Source of the DNA: Plakobranchus ocellatus
Taxonomy: Eukaryota; Mollusca; Gastropoda; Plakobranchidae
Direction: 5' to 3'
Length of the DNA stretch: 24,880 nt
Assembly: GCA_019648995.1 (NCBI GenBank)
Contig: BLXT01006874.1
Location: 301,928-326,807, forward strand
A program made the translations under genes and the position numbers. A model generated the notes under the pieces. It was given only the letters and a program-made list of their open reading frames with translations. It had not been told where the DNA came from and did no database searches. Shown one piece after another: positions 10,190-19,975 of this stretch. Numbering within the stretch: position 1 is the first letter of the stretch; each line of letters opens with the position of its first letter.

Positions 10190-10804
10190 GAAGTGTCAAT
10201 TTGCATCATAAAATTCGATGCATTTTGCTTTTTATGCAAAGTACATCGTAAACATCGGTCTTATGCGGTGTAACTCTCGCATTTTCATTTTCATTCAAAA
10301 CAACACAGCCGCCAGGAAATAGTAATGAAAGTGGTGATATGAAGATTTTTTAAAAGCCTTGAAAGAGTTTAGAGAATTATCATGTAGTAACGCCTTCGTT
10401 AAAAAAAAAAAAAAAAAGTCCAGGAAAAAAGGAGAGAGCAAATAAAAGAAGAAAAATAAAAGTGTCACCATCGTTTCCCTTCGCGAGGCAACATTTCACA
10501 TACAGCCACTTCGGTTCTGTGAGACAAAGAACAGAAAGATTGGGGAGGAGACCCATGTTGTGCAGACAACAAAGTTGAATGTTCATTAAGTACCTCTACT
10601 TTACTAGAACTGCATGTATCTAGTAAAAAAAAGAAATGCACATCGGTTTTTACGATGCGAATGTAACATAAATTACAGTTAATTGTTTTCTTACGATGCG
10701 AATTGAAAAATAAAAACAAAAGCAATGCGCATCAATTTTTAGGATGCAACTTAAAAAAAAAAAAAGCAATGTGCATTGTTTTTAACGATGCAAATTGACG
10801 CTTC
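10190..10804. mobile_element. MITE-like element with terminal inverted repeats
   Basis: The left end GAAGTGTCAATTTGCATC (10190-10207) and the reverse complement of the right end (10787-10804) agree at 17 of 18 positions. The element is about 615 bases, has no coding potential, and interrupts coding-like sequence of the transposase-like relic on both sides. Subterminal repeats of a GATGC(G/A)AATTG plus AATGCRCATC unit are arranged in four copies near the right end and less clearly near the left end, in inverted orientation. AAGT occurs just outside both ends, but the target-site duplication is not clean. The transposon superfamily is unknown. Confidence 0.7.
10635..10799. repeat. Degenerate 41-48 bp subterminal tandem repeat
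   Basis: ACGATGCGAAT-like words occur at about 10652, 10693, 10741 (AGGATGCAAC) and 10785, spaced 41 to 48 bases apart. Three are preceded by AATGYRCATY words at 10635, 10724 and 10769. In each unit GCATC and GATGC can pair as a small hairpin around an A/T-rich loop. The arrangement resembles subterminal transposase-binding repeats. Confidence 0.7.
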
Positions 10805-10884
10805 CAAGTATTATTGCCAATTTGAAAAACAAAGTTTAACGAGAGCAGTCACTTAAATCCCATTTCAAATCCTCTTGTAAATCA

Positions 10885-10902
10885 AAGAGAGAGAGAGAGA
10901 GA
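10885..10902. repeat. (AG)n microsatellite
   Basis: Nine dinucleotide units of AG, within the transposase-like relic. Confidence 0.85.
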
Positions 10903-11230
10903 TCAGTACAGAATTGAGACAAATGTTACAAACTGAGATATCAAACTGCGTGAGAATGGTGGCAGTCACCCTTTTTCTGATGATGTTCGAAAAACTTACT
11001 ATGCACTACAAGGCCAGGCAAATATTTCAGCTACCAACTGTTCTAAAGTCATTGCTACTGTGGCTAAACATTTTTTGAAAACAAGTCTAGATGACCAACT
11101 GCCAAGTGAAACCCCTTCACTACATTTTTCTAGTGAGGCTAATGCAATAACTAAATCTCAAGTTGTTGAAGAGATAAAAGATACTGAGCATTTTGTCCAT
11201 GCCTGCGATGGCCCAAGTTGTCAAAAAGTC

Positions 11231-11256
11231 TGTTTTTTTTTGTTTTTTTTTTTTTA
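11231..11256. repeat. Poly-T expansion inside coding relic
   Basis: Nine T, one G, then thirteen T interrupt the frame between CDG-type core sequence and its continuation after AGAGCAGCACATCG. This looks like homopolymer growth in dead coding sequence. Confidence 0.7.
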
Positions 11257-12900
11257 GAGCAGCACATCGTTCTGTCACATGAGAAACAACTCTCTTTGGG
11301 TTTTTCTGAAATTGTTACTGAAGATTCTGACACACTTTTAGAAAAATGTGTAAGAGTTTTGAAAGAGATTGTTTAAGTCGATTGTATCGATGAAGAGGAT
11401 CTGGATGAAGATGAGCTGTGAAATGATATAATTTGTAAAATGAAGTGTTTACTTTCTGACAGAGCTGCTGGCATGAAAAGATGCATCAGTTTCAGATTGA
11501 TTTTTTGGGGTGCTGAGACTACCTCCACCCACTTGCTTTTCTGCAATGCGCACTTTCTTCAGCTTCAGAGGAGGCAAATCAAATCTGTAGTATTAGATCC
11601 TAGACTTGGTACGGATGAAAATCCAAAATTTTGTAAACTTTCTACACACATTGAAAGAGCAGCACAATATTTGATTCACACTGCTTCAGAAGTTTTTGGA
11701 TCCAGTTGTGATGAAAAAAATGATCATTGTCAAAATTTGATCTATTTTTGCTCAGTTAAGAACAAACCCTCTCTTTTACACAACATACAAACGGAATCAT
11801 TTTAATATAATAATAATTTATTTTAAAGTGGAGCAGCTGTAATATTTCATAAAGATGACATTCCTGAATTTTTAAATGATTTTAATCCTCATAGCATTAA
11901 CAATCTTAAATTGCAAACAATTCTTGAGGACATTAAAGATTATAAAAGAGGTATTTCCATGGATCATGGATGCTGTACTCCTGTTTCCTACATGCATGTG
12001 TTACAGAGCCATACTAGTCTTTAATGAATAGTTCCAAGTCTCATGCAGACTTTCCTCATTATGTAAAACAAAACTATACGTAACCCAACGAGAGATGGCC
12101 TCTGGAGGATATGATCCCATTCATGCAACCTCAGACTTTGAAGATTTACCTTCAAATAGTTTGCACTTAAGCATTTTTTCAGACTTTTTGACTTCAGATG
12201 AGTGTCTAAATTAGACTCTAATGGAAATGTTCACGCCATGTTTGAGAGAAGTGAAAGATGTGAGAATACACTGAAGCGTCAACTGTGTGATTGTTTGGAT
12301 GGTGGTGTGTTCAGTGGTGAGATAATAGAGGAGAGTGTGTTAGAAGTACTGAAAACTTTGTCCTCTTTATACCAATTTAACAGGTGAACATCTCTTTGGA
12401 GACAATACATTACTGTATCGGAGAAACGCATCTCTCTATTTCAGTATTTGCGCTCTACCAGAAACATGTGGAAACACAATAAGACTGAAAAATTGTTCAT
12501 CTAAACAGACTGAGAGCATAAGTAAGAAACTTCTTACGAATGCCACACTTTAGTATGGACCTGTCTATAAACAGATGAGTTCATGTATTGAAATCAAGAC
12601 TAAAACATTAGCACCAAGGAAAGCCAAAGCTTCTGAGCATAAACATAAACAAAAGAAAGATGAAAGTGCTGTCAAACTGCTTGAAAGCAAAAGAGCTGCC
12701 CTGGATGCAGTTTTAGCTAGAGGTTCATCATCTACTATCACAAATAAATATGAGTTAGATGCTGTTTATTCTGGGCCTTAAGTACTTAGGGAGCAAGTAA
12801 GGTTCAGAAATTTGGTAGGCGGAGAAAAAAAATAAAAATTACTGGCACCAGAATAGAACAGTACGATTGTTTACTGAACTTAACTGCTGGACCCAGTTTC

Positions 12901-14345
12901 ATCTGAACCATTCGGCAGCCACTCATGACAGATTTTGATATGAATTTTTTCAAAATATCCAAGACTTTTTACATTGCTCTTTCTTTGAAAAATGTGATGC
13001 AAATGTTTAAATCATCAACATGATTCAAGACATGTGCTCGAACATTTTCAGCTTTTTGATGAATGAAAACACCGTTCTTGTGAATTGATTGGCAACATTG
13101 TGTTTTGCTCATTTTTTTTTCCCCATGACATTTGAATGGGCACTTTTCTTATTAAATGGTTATGAAGGTGTTAAAGGTAGTTTTGATGTGTCAAAAAAAA
13201 ACATTACATATATATATACACTATTTGTGTACATACTGTTTGAAGCTGTTTTACACCAATTTCATAGGCCTAGATTTTTCTCACAACGCTTGATGTTTGC
13301 TTGTGCTGCTTATAATTTTTTGTGTATTGATATTAGAGACAAGTTTTTATGTACTGGATAATGTTCTTTGTTTTATTTGGACACCAAGCAATTTAATTTT
13401 ACCTGCTTTATTACACATACTGGAAAACAGAATCATATTAACTGCATTAATTGGCTGTATGGCCTAGTTTGCTTTTAAAATCATGACATTAACCGTGAGC
13501 ACGATCTTATAAAAACGCTATTCATCTTTATTTCAAGGTACATTTTGGAGTGGGATAATATAAACCAATTTTGTATTTTCTAAAATATTGCACAATGAGT
13601 ATGCTCATATTTAATGCCATTTAAAACAAAAATTTTTTTTCACATTTTTTTGGGCTCAATACTAGCCGCATATACCTCCTTCTAAATCGTCAGAGTTGTC
13701 TTTGGTTGTATTTAAAGTAATTCTTTGAAATGTATCTTGAAAAGACCTTTTCAGTGATGCATCACACATTACAATTGGCCAATTTGTTATGATTTTATGT
13801 CTTATAATACGTTCATCTTCATTCAGATTATGGCTGCAAAAATTTGGTTCTGGTGTATTACATGTATTTGTAGCCATGAGAATGAGAATTCATTATTTTT
13901 GTATGCAATAACATTTTCACATTAAAGAGCTTAAAACCCCTTTAAAATGATATATAAATCATGTTCCTAGTGTAAAAATTAAATACTTTGTGAGGAAAAG
14001 AATGCATTGTATGATCTGCATATTGGTCACGACCTGTGATTTTTTGCCAATGTCACTTTTTCACTGTTCATCAATCTTTGAGGGCTAATTTACAAATAAC
14101 TCTAATGAAACTTGTATGCCTGAAAAACATTGAGCAACATCTTGGTGACCTTATTAGAATAAGTAGAAAATTGGGAAGCTGTGCTGTTTTTAATTTTCAA
14201 TTACAGTGTTACAAACATGGCCTTATGTCACATTATTTGGTTTTAATAACTCAAAGTTCATTTTGAATTCTTATAATTTTAAGTTAATGGTACTCTAAAA
14301 TTGTGGAAAAAATGCTCTTTTTCACAATGACGACAAATTTTAAAG
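12901..14345. other. AT-rich DNA, no gene recognised
   Basis: Open frames here are short and composition-driven. A 71-residue minus-strand frame at 13662-13877 has mixed composition but no recognisable motif, and I do not call it a gene. A TAGGCCTA palindrome lies at 13265-13272. Confidence 0.5.
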
Positions 14346-14351
14346 GTTTAA

Positions 14352-14606
14352 CCCTATCCATACGTATGGGGTGATTTTGTTACCCCGAGGCTTGTTTTTA
14401 ATTTTAAAAAAATATTTAAAATAGGAATTTCTCTTTCAGCTTTTAAATATTCCTCAAAAATTCAATTTGACATACATGTATGATTACATAATAATGATTG
14501 ACAGAAAATCCATATTGAACTGATCTGGGGTCATTTCCGAAATCCTCCATTACTTTTTACTACGTAAAGTATGGGGTGATTTTGTTACCCCTGATAGATG
14601 GATGGG
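14352..14606. mobile_element. Short MITE-like sequence, possibly TTAA-targeting
   Basis: The left end reads TTAA then CCCTATCCATACG (14348 onward). The right end, reverse-complemented, reads CCCATCCATC (14597-14606), a similar but imperfect terminal repeat. GGGGTGATTTTGTTACCCC occurs near both ends (14369-14387 and 14573-14591) and is itself a near-palindrome. TTAA plus CCC-type ends would suit a piggyBac-related MITE, but the right flank is TATA rather than TTAA. No coding potential is visible inside. Confidence 0.45.
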
Positions 14607-14649
14607 TATAGAGATTTTCTTACAATACGGTATGGGGGCACGCAGTTAT

Positions 14650-15160
14650 CCCATACGTACAGATAAGACTTTATTTCACTTGTGGTACCTACTTAATGTC
14701 AAAGAACTTAACAAGTTTGTTATTTCAAGCCATTTTAAAGTGGAAACATTGGATACATGCATCCAGATAATGCACCCAAATTGTTTTATGGCAAGCTTGG
14801 ACTTAAAAGATGCCTACTTTACAATTCCTACATATGAAAACAGTATAAAACATCTTAAATTTCAATAATTTTACCTACACCTTCTTAGCTTTGCTTCAAG
14901 GGTTTAAAGACTCACCTAGGGTTTTCACCAAAAATAATGAGACCTGTTCTGGCTCATCTATGGTCAAAAGGAATTTTTGTTAGCACTTTATTGATGATAT
15001 ATATTTGTACAGAGTGAATCTTTTGAAACCTACAGACAGTGTTGAATACACAAGGTTCTTAATTCAGACATTAGGATATGTTTTTTCAGAAGAATCCTCA
15101 TCCATCCCTAACCAAACCTGACATCATCTACTGATCTAGGATGTATTTTAGATTCAAAGT
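14650..15160 (+). pseudogene. DIRS-type reverse transcriptase relic
   Basis: The first frame (to 14865) carries WYLLNVKELNKFV, HFKVETL and NCFMASLDLKDAYFTIP. These are the RT blocks with the first catalytic Asp, in the form typical of DIRS and related tyrosine-recombinase retrotransposons. Further blocks lie in other frames: a GFKDSPRVFTK block near 14915 and RPVLAHLWSKGI near 14942-14978. The catalytic FIDD motif is at 14987-14998. At least two frameshifts and a stop break the domain. The family call is by motif; the clade within DIRS/Ngaro/PAT is not resolved. Confidence 0.75.
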
Positions 15161-16110
15161 CAATGACGGAGTCTTTAGGGGAGCAGGAGAAGATTGGACT
15201 TAAAAACCTTATCTATAAGATACTTCTGAAAATAGAATGTTCTATTCGACAATCAGCTAAACTCATTATCTCTCTGGTTGCCACATTCCCTGAAGTTCCT
15301 ATGGATCATTATACTACAGATACATGGAGCTTACTAAAACAAGAGCGCTACATATTCAGGCTTATAAATTTGGTAGCTTGGTGAGGATAACACGTGGGTG
15401 TAAGACTAAAGCACGGAGGTGGAATAACGACAGAGTTGATTCTATTAAGCCTATAATCATTCCCAAACCACTCTATTCACTAACCATAGATTCCTCTAGA
15501 TCGGGTTGGGGAGCGCACCTCGGATCAGCCGGAGCTTGCCAGGGGTTTTGATCTAAAAGTGAGCAAGAATTGCACATTGATGTGTTAGATCTTAAAGCCG
15601 TTTCTATGGGACTGCAAAACTTATGCAATCACTTAGACAACTTCCATATATACTTGTTCATGTAGATAATACTACACCAGTGGCATACACAAATAACATA
15701 GGAGGGACTCACTCAATACTATTAATAGTATTGCTAGGGATGTTATGTTATGGGCGAAAGTGTGCCAAATATGGCTTACTTGGTTACTTGGAGGCTTTGT
15801 CCATCCACTGCAGAATGTACTGAGAGGCCATACAGCCCAAGGCCATAAGGAGCAGCTGAAGGCAAGATCCCGAAACTTGGAAGTAAAAAACTTCAGTATG
15901 ACACTCCACAGCCAAATATAGCTTACAGTCACATATACTGATAGAAAAAATTATATGGCATCTGATTAACCATCTTGGCACATCAATGATACTTAGAATG
16001 GACTTTAACCCAGGAAGCTTTTGATTGGTTGTGTTCAATAAAGGACATAGGTGCTCCCTCCATGGATCTGTTTGCATCTTGCCAGAACAACAAACTCCCT
16101 AGTCATATGT
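15140..16110 (+). pseudogene. DIRS-type RNase H and connecting region, relic
   Basis: From 15163 a frame continues the post-RT connection (IGLKNLIYKILLKIECSIRQ). RNase H follows. TIDSSRSGWGAHLG at about 15483-15524 holds the first Asp. ELHIDVLDLKAV near 15570-15600 is the block where relatives have a catalytic Glu in LELKAV; here it reads Asp. VDNTTPVAYTNN near 15661-15695 holds the next Asp. Downstream, SIKDIGAPSMDLFASCQNNK at 16032-16091 matches the conserved DLFAS block after RNase H in DIRS elements. In-frame stops occur near 15549 and 15663. Similarity fades after about 16110. Confidence 0.7.
15861..16069. repeat. Direct duplication, copy 1 (DIRS segment)
   Basis: From GGCAAGATCCC to CTCCCTCCATGGATCT this segment is repeated at 16774-16986 in the same orientation with about 90 percent identity by eye, including small indels. 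This copy is in its natural place within the DIRS RNase H region. Confidence 0.9.
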
Positions 16111-16386
16111 CTCTTTACACAGCCAAGGTGACATACATGGCCCACGACAAGCGGCTGCGTGACGTCAGTGTAGACGGCGGCAGGCTATTCAAAGTTGTTA
16201 TGTGCACCTAAGGCACCTACAGTGTCAAGTTTCGTTGCACTTGCATGTCCTCTGAATATTTTATGTGTATTCTTTGTTTGAAATTGGCTCTTTACCTATT
16301 TATCATTTTGATAAGCCATTTTAGATTAATTGATTTGATTTCTTTTTCATTTGGATACATTGAAAATACAATTTTTTCACAGCACA

Positions 16387-16730
16387 ATGCCTCGCACAAT
16401 GTGCCAAATTGTAAAGGGGAGCTACAATGAAACAGAGAAGTTTCTGTGTTTTATTTCCGTGCTGATGAGGAGAGAAAACGTTTATGGTGTGAAAAAAATC
16501 CCTCGAGATGATTTTCAACCAACATCGCAATCTGTAGCGTGTGAAAAACATTTTGATGAAAATTTCATTATTAGAATTGATAAGGCCGTAAGGCCTGATG
16601 GAGCAATTTTGTCCGTGAAAAGGGACAGACCTAAGCTGACTGCTGATGCATTCTCCTGTTTTCCCAATGTGTCCTTCATATTTATCATCAAGCGTTGCAA
16701 CTAAAAGTAAAGCGCCCAACGACAGATGAA
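16387..16730 (+). pseudogene. THAP zinc-finger domain fragment, frameshifted
   Basis: THAP domains are C2CH DNA-binding zinc fingers found in host regulators and P-element-type transposases. The ATG at 16387 (MPRT) follows a TTTTTCACAG acceptor-like site. The N-terminal zinc pair (PNCKG form) is readable only in a shifted frame near 16395. A second frame carries the middle block with FRADEERKRLWC at about 16450-16490. The first frame resumes with DDFQPTSQSVACEKHFDENF at 16507-16566, giving the C-x-x-H pair, then VRPDGAILSVKRDRPKL. A last shift is needed for a PSYLSSS-type tail near 16670. At least three frameshifts make it a relic. It could be a host THAP exon or a transposon piece; its place between two DIRS copies favours the latter. 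Confidence 0.8.
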
Positions 16731-16773
16731 ATGAACAATTAAAATGAGACGAGTCTTTTTTTAACACGATAGA

Positions 16774-16986
16774 GGCAAGATCCCAAGACTTGGAAGTAAA
16801 ACTTCAGTCTGACACTCCAAGCCAAATATGGCTTACACTTACAGTCACATATAATGATAGAAAAAATTATCTGAAGGCTGATTAAGCATCGCAGCACATC
16901 AATGATAACTTAGAATGCACTTTAACCCAGGAAGCTTTTGATAGGTTGTGTTCAATCAAGGACATAGGTGCTCCCTCCACGGATCT
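16774..16986. repeat. Direct duplication, copy 2 (orphan DIRS segment)
   Basis: Second copy of 15861-16069, without the rest of the DIRS element on either side. It contains a 6-base insertion and several substitutions relative to copy 1. Together the copies bracket about 700 bases holding the THAP fragment. Confidence 0.9.
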
Positions 16987-17220
16987 ATCGAAATCCATGA
17001 TTTCGAACAATTTTTGAACTTTTTCAAAGAAAGAGTAGACAATAATGTGTGGCTGTACAAGCTTTGCTGCTTCCAAGAGATGACAGGTCCACTTCAGTGT
17101 TGGAATATTTACAAAGTTATGGATCTTGTTGACTCGGACCAAGATTATCGATGTGCAATCAAAATACAAGTATTCAGTGACCTGCATGTGGAAATATTCA
17201 CAGAGAAAAATGGCAAGTAG
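16987..17220 (+). pseudogene. Unknown protein-like fragment, perhaps THAP-associated
   Basis: Directly after the orphan DIRS copy an open frame reads IEIHDFEQFLNFFKERVDNN and later DQDYRCAIKIQVFSDLHVEI, ending at a TAG at 17218. The mixed hydrophobic and charged composition without stops over about 75 codons is protein-like. It vaguely recalls the region following THAP domains in some invertebrate proteins, which would fit the THAP fragment 300 bases upstream, but I cannot name it. The frame begins inside the duplicated DIRS segment, so the true 5' end is unclear. Confidence 0.4.
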
Positions 17221-17800
17221 ACCGTACATTATAATAATTTTTGATACTATGACATGATATATGTTAATGTATACTCAGAGTTTGCAATACTCGCCTTTAG
17301 AGACGTTATTTGTTTTTCATTTTGTATAAATCACTTACTCATACACTATCAAATGAATAATTTCATAAAAGTGTCTTTTACATTGCATGACTCTACAGAA
17401 CACGGCCTGCAAAAAAAAATTGTTGTCTGCTATTTTTCAGTTCACCCTGACATCTTGTCTATAATTGACCTGCACCTTTATTATTATAATCATTATCGAT
17501 TTCCAAAATCTTAAACCTGCTGTTTATTTGATCACTTGGGGGTATGTGCCATCTAGCTATCTTTATTTCTGAAAAAACTCACACTTTTCTGCTATTTTTA
17601 CCTTTGGTCGGCCATATTGTCTTCACTTGACCTTGACCTTTAATTGCAACACCTTGTTTGCATTGAGTATAAATATACCTACACATCTAGTTTTATATAC
17701 TTTGTTTTGTAAAGTTACCTATAAAATTAGACAAACCAACAGATGCACAGGTAACCTAAAATTCCTCCGTCATTACCAGTTCAAATGGAGCCCAAAAGTA
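17221..17800. other. AT-rich spacer, no gene recognised
   Basis: Short Ile/Tyr/Phe-rich frames only. No repeat or RNA gene was seen between the THAP-associated piece and the tyrosine-recombinase relic. Confidence 0.4.
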
Positions 17801-17809
17801 GGTTTGATG

Positions 17810-18440
17810 AAAAGGGAATCTACCCTATGTCATGAAGGGGTTAATCAAACCCCTCCCTCAAGCCTGAATACAAGAATATATGGGATGTTTCTACAGTTCT
17901 AGACTGCATCAAATTCATGGGCACTAACGCAGAGCTACTTGCTCGAATGCTGACTCTCAAATTAGCCATGCTCATCACCTCACAACGGGACAAAGGATAC
18001 AGGTCATTGCATCCTTTAGTGCCAATGTTTTTTAATGACGATGGTGTTACAATTAGGTTAGAGGGTCAGATTGAAAACAACCTCACCCCACGTGATGAAA
18101 ATACCCAGCTGGACTTGCCTTTCTATCCACAAAAAACATTATGTATACTTCAATGTCTAGGGGAATAATGGAGGAGAACGGATAAGATTAAATCGGCTAA
18201 GTTGTTTGTGAGTTACATTTCGCCATATATCATAAATCAGTCACCTCAATGACAATCAGCTGATGGCTGAAACTTTGTACTGTCAAAAGCAGGAACTGAC
18301 ACAGTTTGGTATTTAACCCGTAGCACCCGGGCTGCTGCCGCCTCAAGTGCAGCAGTTAAATTAGATACCGGGGGTATTGCGAATGTGATGGCATCTGTGA
18401 GGTGGAAGTCATCACAGATTTTTCAAAAATCTCATGATTA
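17810..18440 (+). pseudogene. DIRS-type tyrosine recombinase relic
   Basis: This integrase-like enzyme replaces the DDE integrase in DIRS retrotransposons. An N-terminal block reading WDVSTVLDCIKFMGTNAEL lies at 17882-17940. The box with the first catalytic Arg is TSQRDKGYRSLHPL near 17960-18020. A LPFYPQKTLCILQCL segment is at 18117-18160, then KLFVSYISPY near 18200. The second box reads TRSTRAAAAS near 18325-18350; relatives have HSTRAA, so the catalytic His appears changed to Arg. The C-terminal FQKSHD stands where relatives have F-x-K-x-Y, so the nucleophilic Tyr also appears lost. A stop at 18166 and frame changes break it. It is the right order and strand to be the 3' gene of the element at 14.65 kb. 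Confidence 0.7.
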
Positions 18441-18444
18441 ACGC

Positions 18445-19024
18445 AGGGTTTTAATGTCCAAGAATGAAGTTACACCAGCATCAACATCATTTGCTTCCAC
18501 AGTTATACTAGGCTGTAATGCCCAGCAATAAGCATACTCTATTAATGTCACTTATATTAATTATTGTAGGCCTATAAGATACAAACTAATACACTAGAGA
18601 GATTGTGCAACATGGTAACCTACTGTAGATATTCTTACTATCAAGCCACATCCCTGGTCCTAGCTAAGTCATCCAATGTTATCAATAAACAAAAGGGTTT
18701 ACTTATCTCATTCCAGTGGTCACTAAGATAAAGGGTGAGTGAAAGATTTATCGAAGTAGTAAAACTGTAAATGTATATAATATATGTATGTATCTGTATA
18801 TATGTGTCTATAATAGCACTTGCACAAAACTGAAGAATTAATGTAAGCAACAGACAATGAGCACAAAAGAAAAACTCCAATAACATATTTGCTTTCCTTC
18901 CTCCCTTCCTCTTCTGTCCACCTCCCTTGGAAAAAACACACACAAATACATCACTAAATTAAAATGCAAGAACTAGCTTGCCAGTCTAATCCCAGCCCTC
19001 TTCCTCCGCCTCCACATACTCAGT
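18445..19024. other. Spacer between DIRS relic and ASPHD gene
   Basis: AT-rich, with a (TA/TG)n stretch at 18772-18815 and one TAGGCCTA at 18567-18574. It should contain the 3' untranslated region of the minus-strand gene, but I found no canonical AATAAA close to its stop codon on that strand. Confidence 0.45.
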
Positions 19025-19251
19025 TTAGTTGCTAAATGCATAGTCCAAGATTTTTCTTTGAGATTCATTGATGTCTGGATGCCACAAGTCAAGCATCAAC
19101 ACAGCACGATATCCAGCACTTGGCGGACCAGAGTGCTCAACAGAATGTAGGAATGCATCATTGAAAAAGATGAACTTCCCTTCCTCCCAGTGCACAGAAT
19201 CACCATCAACCCATAACGTGCAGTTCTCAACACTGAAGGGAACCACTAGAC
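19025..19251 (-). CDS. ASPHD-like dioxygenase, exon 2 (C-terminal)
   Basis: This is the last coding exon of the aspartate beta-hydroxylase-domain protein. It follows a TTCTTATTCTATCTAACAG acceptor and restores phase, completing the glycine codon and reading LVVPFSVENCTLWVDGD. It encodes residues 266-339. FFNDAFLHSVEH contains the second iron-binding His (H300). YRAVLMLDLWHP contains the Arg (R313) that aligns with the 2-oxoglutarate-binding Arg of the family. The end NESQRKILDYAFSN matches the usual family C-terminus, so the protein is complete here, with a TAA stop at 19025-19027. The 3' neighbour is the convergent DIRS relic. Confidence 0.93.
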
Positions 19252-19975
19252 CTGTTAGATAGAATAAGAAAATTCCAAGAAAATAAAATTAGCATCTCCA
19301 ATTAAAAAAAAAAATATGCTGAACTAAATAAAAGCACAAAGACAAAGTTCTTACAATGTTGCTTTCTGGTTTAAAGAGATATTTATGTTCTCAGTTTTAA
19401 GTATTACATTTATATATAAAAAAAAAGAAAACATCCACATAGAGAAACTTTTCTGGTACTGTTTATGTCATAAATATAATGTGGTAATCTCGATGCTCAT
19501 AAATATTTCAATATTAGCCCATCATAAATTAATTTATTCAGAACTTACTTTGCTAAAGTGTTGGTATTACCACTTTAATAACATTAATTCATTGTAGTAT
19601 CATTTACAAGAAATAAACTACCAGTACAAGGGGAAAAAAGCATATTTTGAAAGTTTGAAAGTACATGATATGCACTTGAAGTTCAACAAGGTTAAGAATT
19701 ACATTTCTAATCTCATACCTGGGATATTATAAAATACAAATTTATTTACTATATTATATGAATGACATATTCATATGAAATAATTTTTATCAAAAGAAAA
19801 ATTCAATTACTTTTAAAGATTTTATTTTATGTCTTGCTGAGTGATTTTCAACAAGAACTCACTTTGTTTAAAGGAGTCAGAAATCTTACATTACTTTAAC
19901 TCGATATCCTGTACAAAAAAATTAAAATGACACTTTCATGCAAGAGAGAAAAAAAAAAACGAAAAAAATTGTTAC
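19252..19975 (-). other. Phase-1 intron of the ASPHD-like gene
   Basis: 724 bases with GT (GTAACA donor) and AG (pyrimidine-rich CTAACAG acceptor) ends on the minus strand. AT-rich with no coding content seen. It interrupts the codon for G265 in the HLG|L motif. Confidence 0.92.

Larger units (their letters stand above)
9207..12900 (+). pseudogene. Relic of unclassified transposase-like protein
   Basis: A long decayed coding region resembles an uncharacterised, high-copy protein family I know from cnidarian, mollusc and fish genomes; no gene name is warranted. Possible start: ATG at 9209 (MPAKRTSIEKKNQRQWRE, then stop). Next is a coiled coil at 9756-10076. The core starts near 10949 with PFSDDVRKTYYALQGQANIS and reaches HFVHACDG near 11212. 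It continues with LSLGFSEI, LLSDRAAGMK at 11449-11478, FCNAHFLQL at 11539-11566 and AQYLIHTASEVFG at 11671-11709. C-terminal pieces are LKRQLCDCLDGGVFSGE near 12263-12325 and a Lys/Glu-rich end at 12575-12850. The order of an Asp in CDG, an Asp in SDRA and a Cys-x-x-His recalls an RNase H-fold (hAT-like) transposase, but that is inference. Stops and frameshifts abound; a 615-bp element and a T-rich expansion interrupt it. Confidence 0.6.

Noticed and set aside
13662..13877. 71-residue minus-strand frame with mixed composition
   Set aside because: No domain, no splice partners and no neighbouring coding signal; too short to call.
18641..18943. 100-residue minus-strand frame between the DIRS relic and the ASPHD gene
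   Set aside because: Ile/Tyr/Thr runs come from the TA/TG microsatellite; no motif and no splice link to the ASPHD exons.
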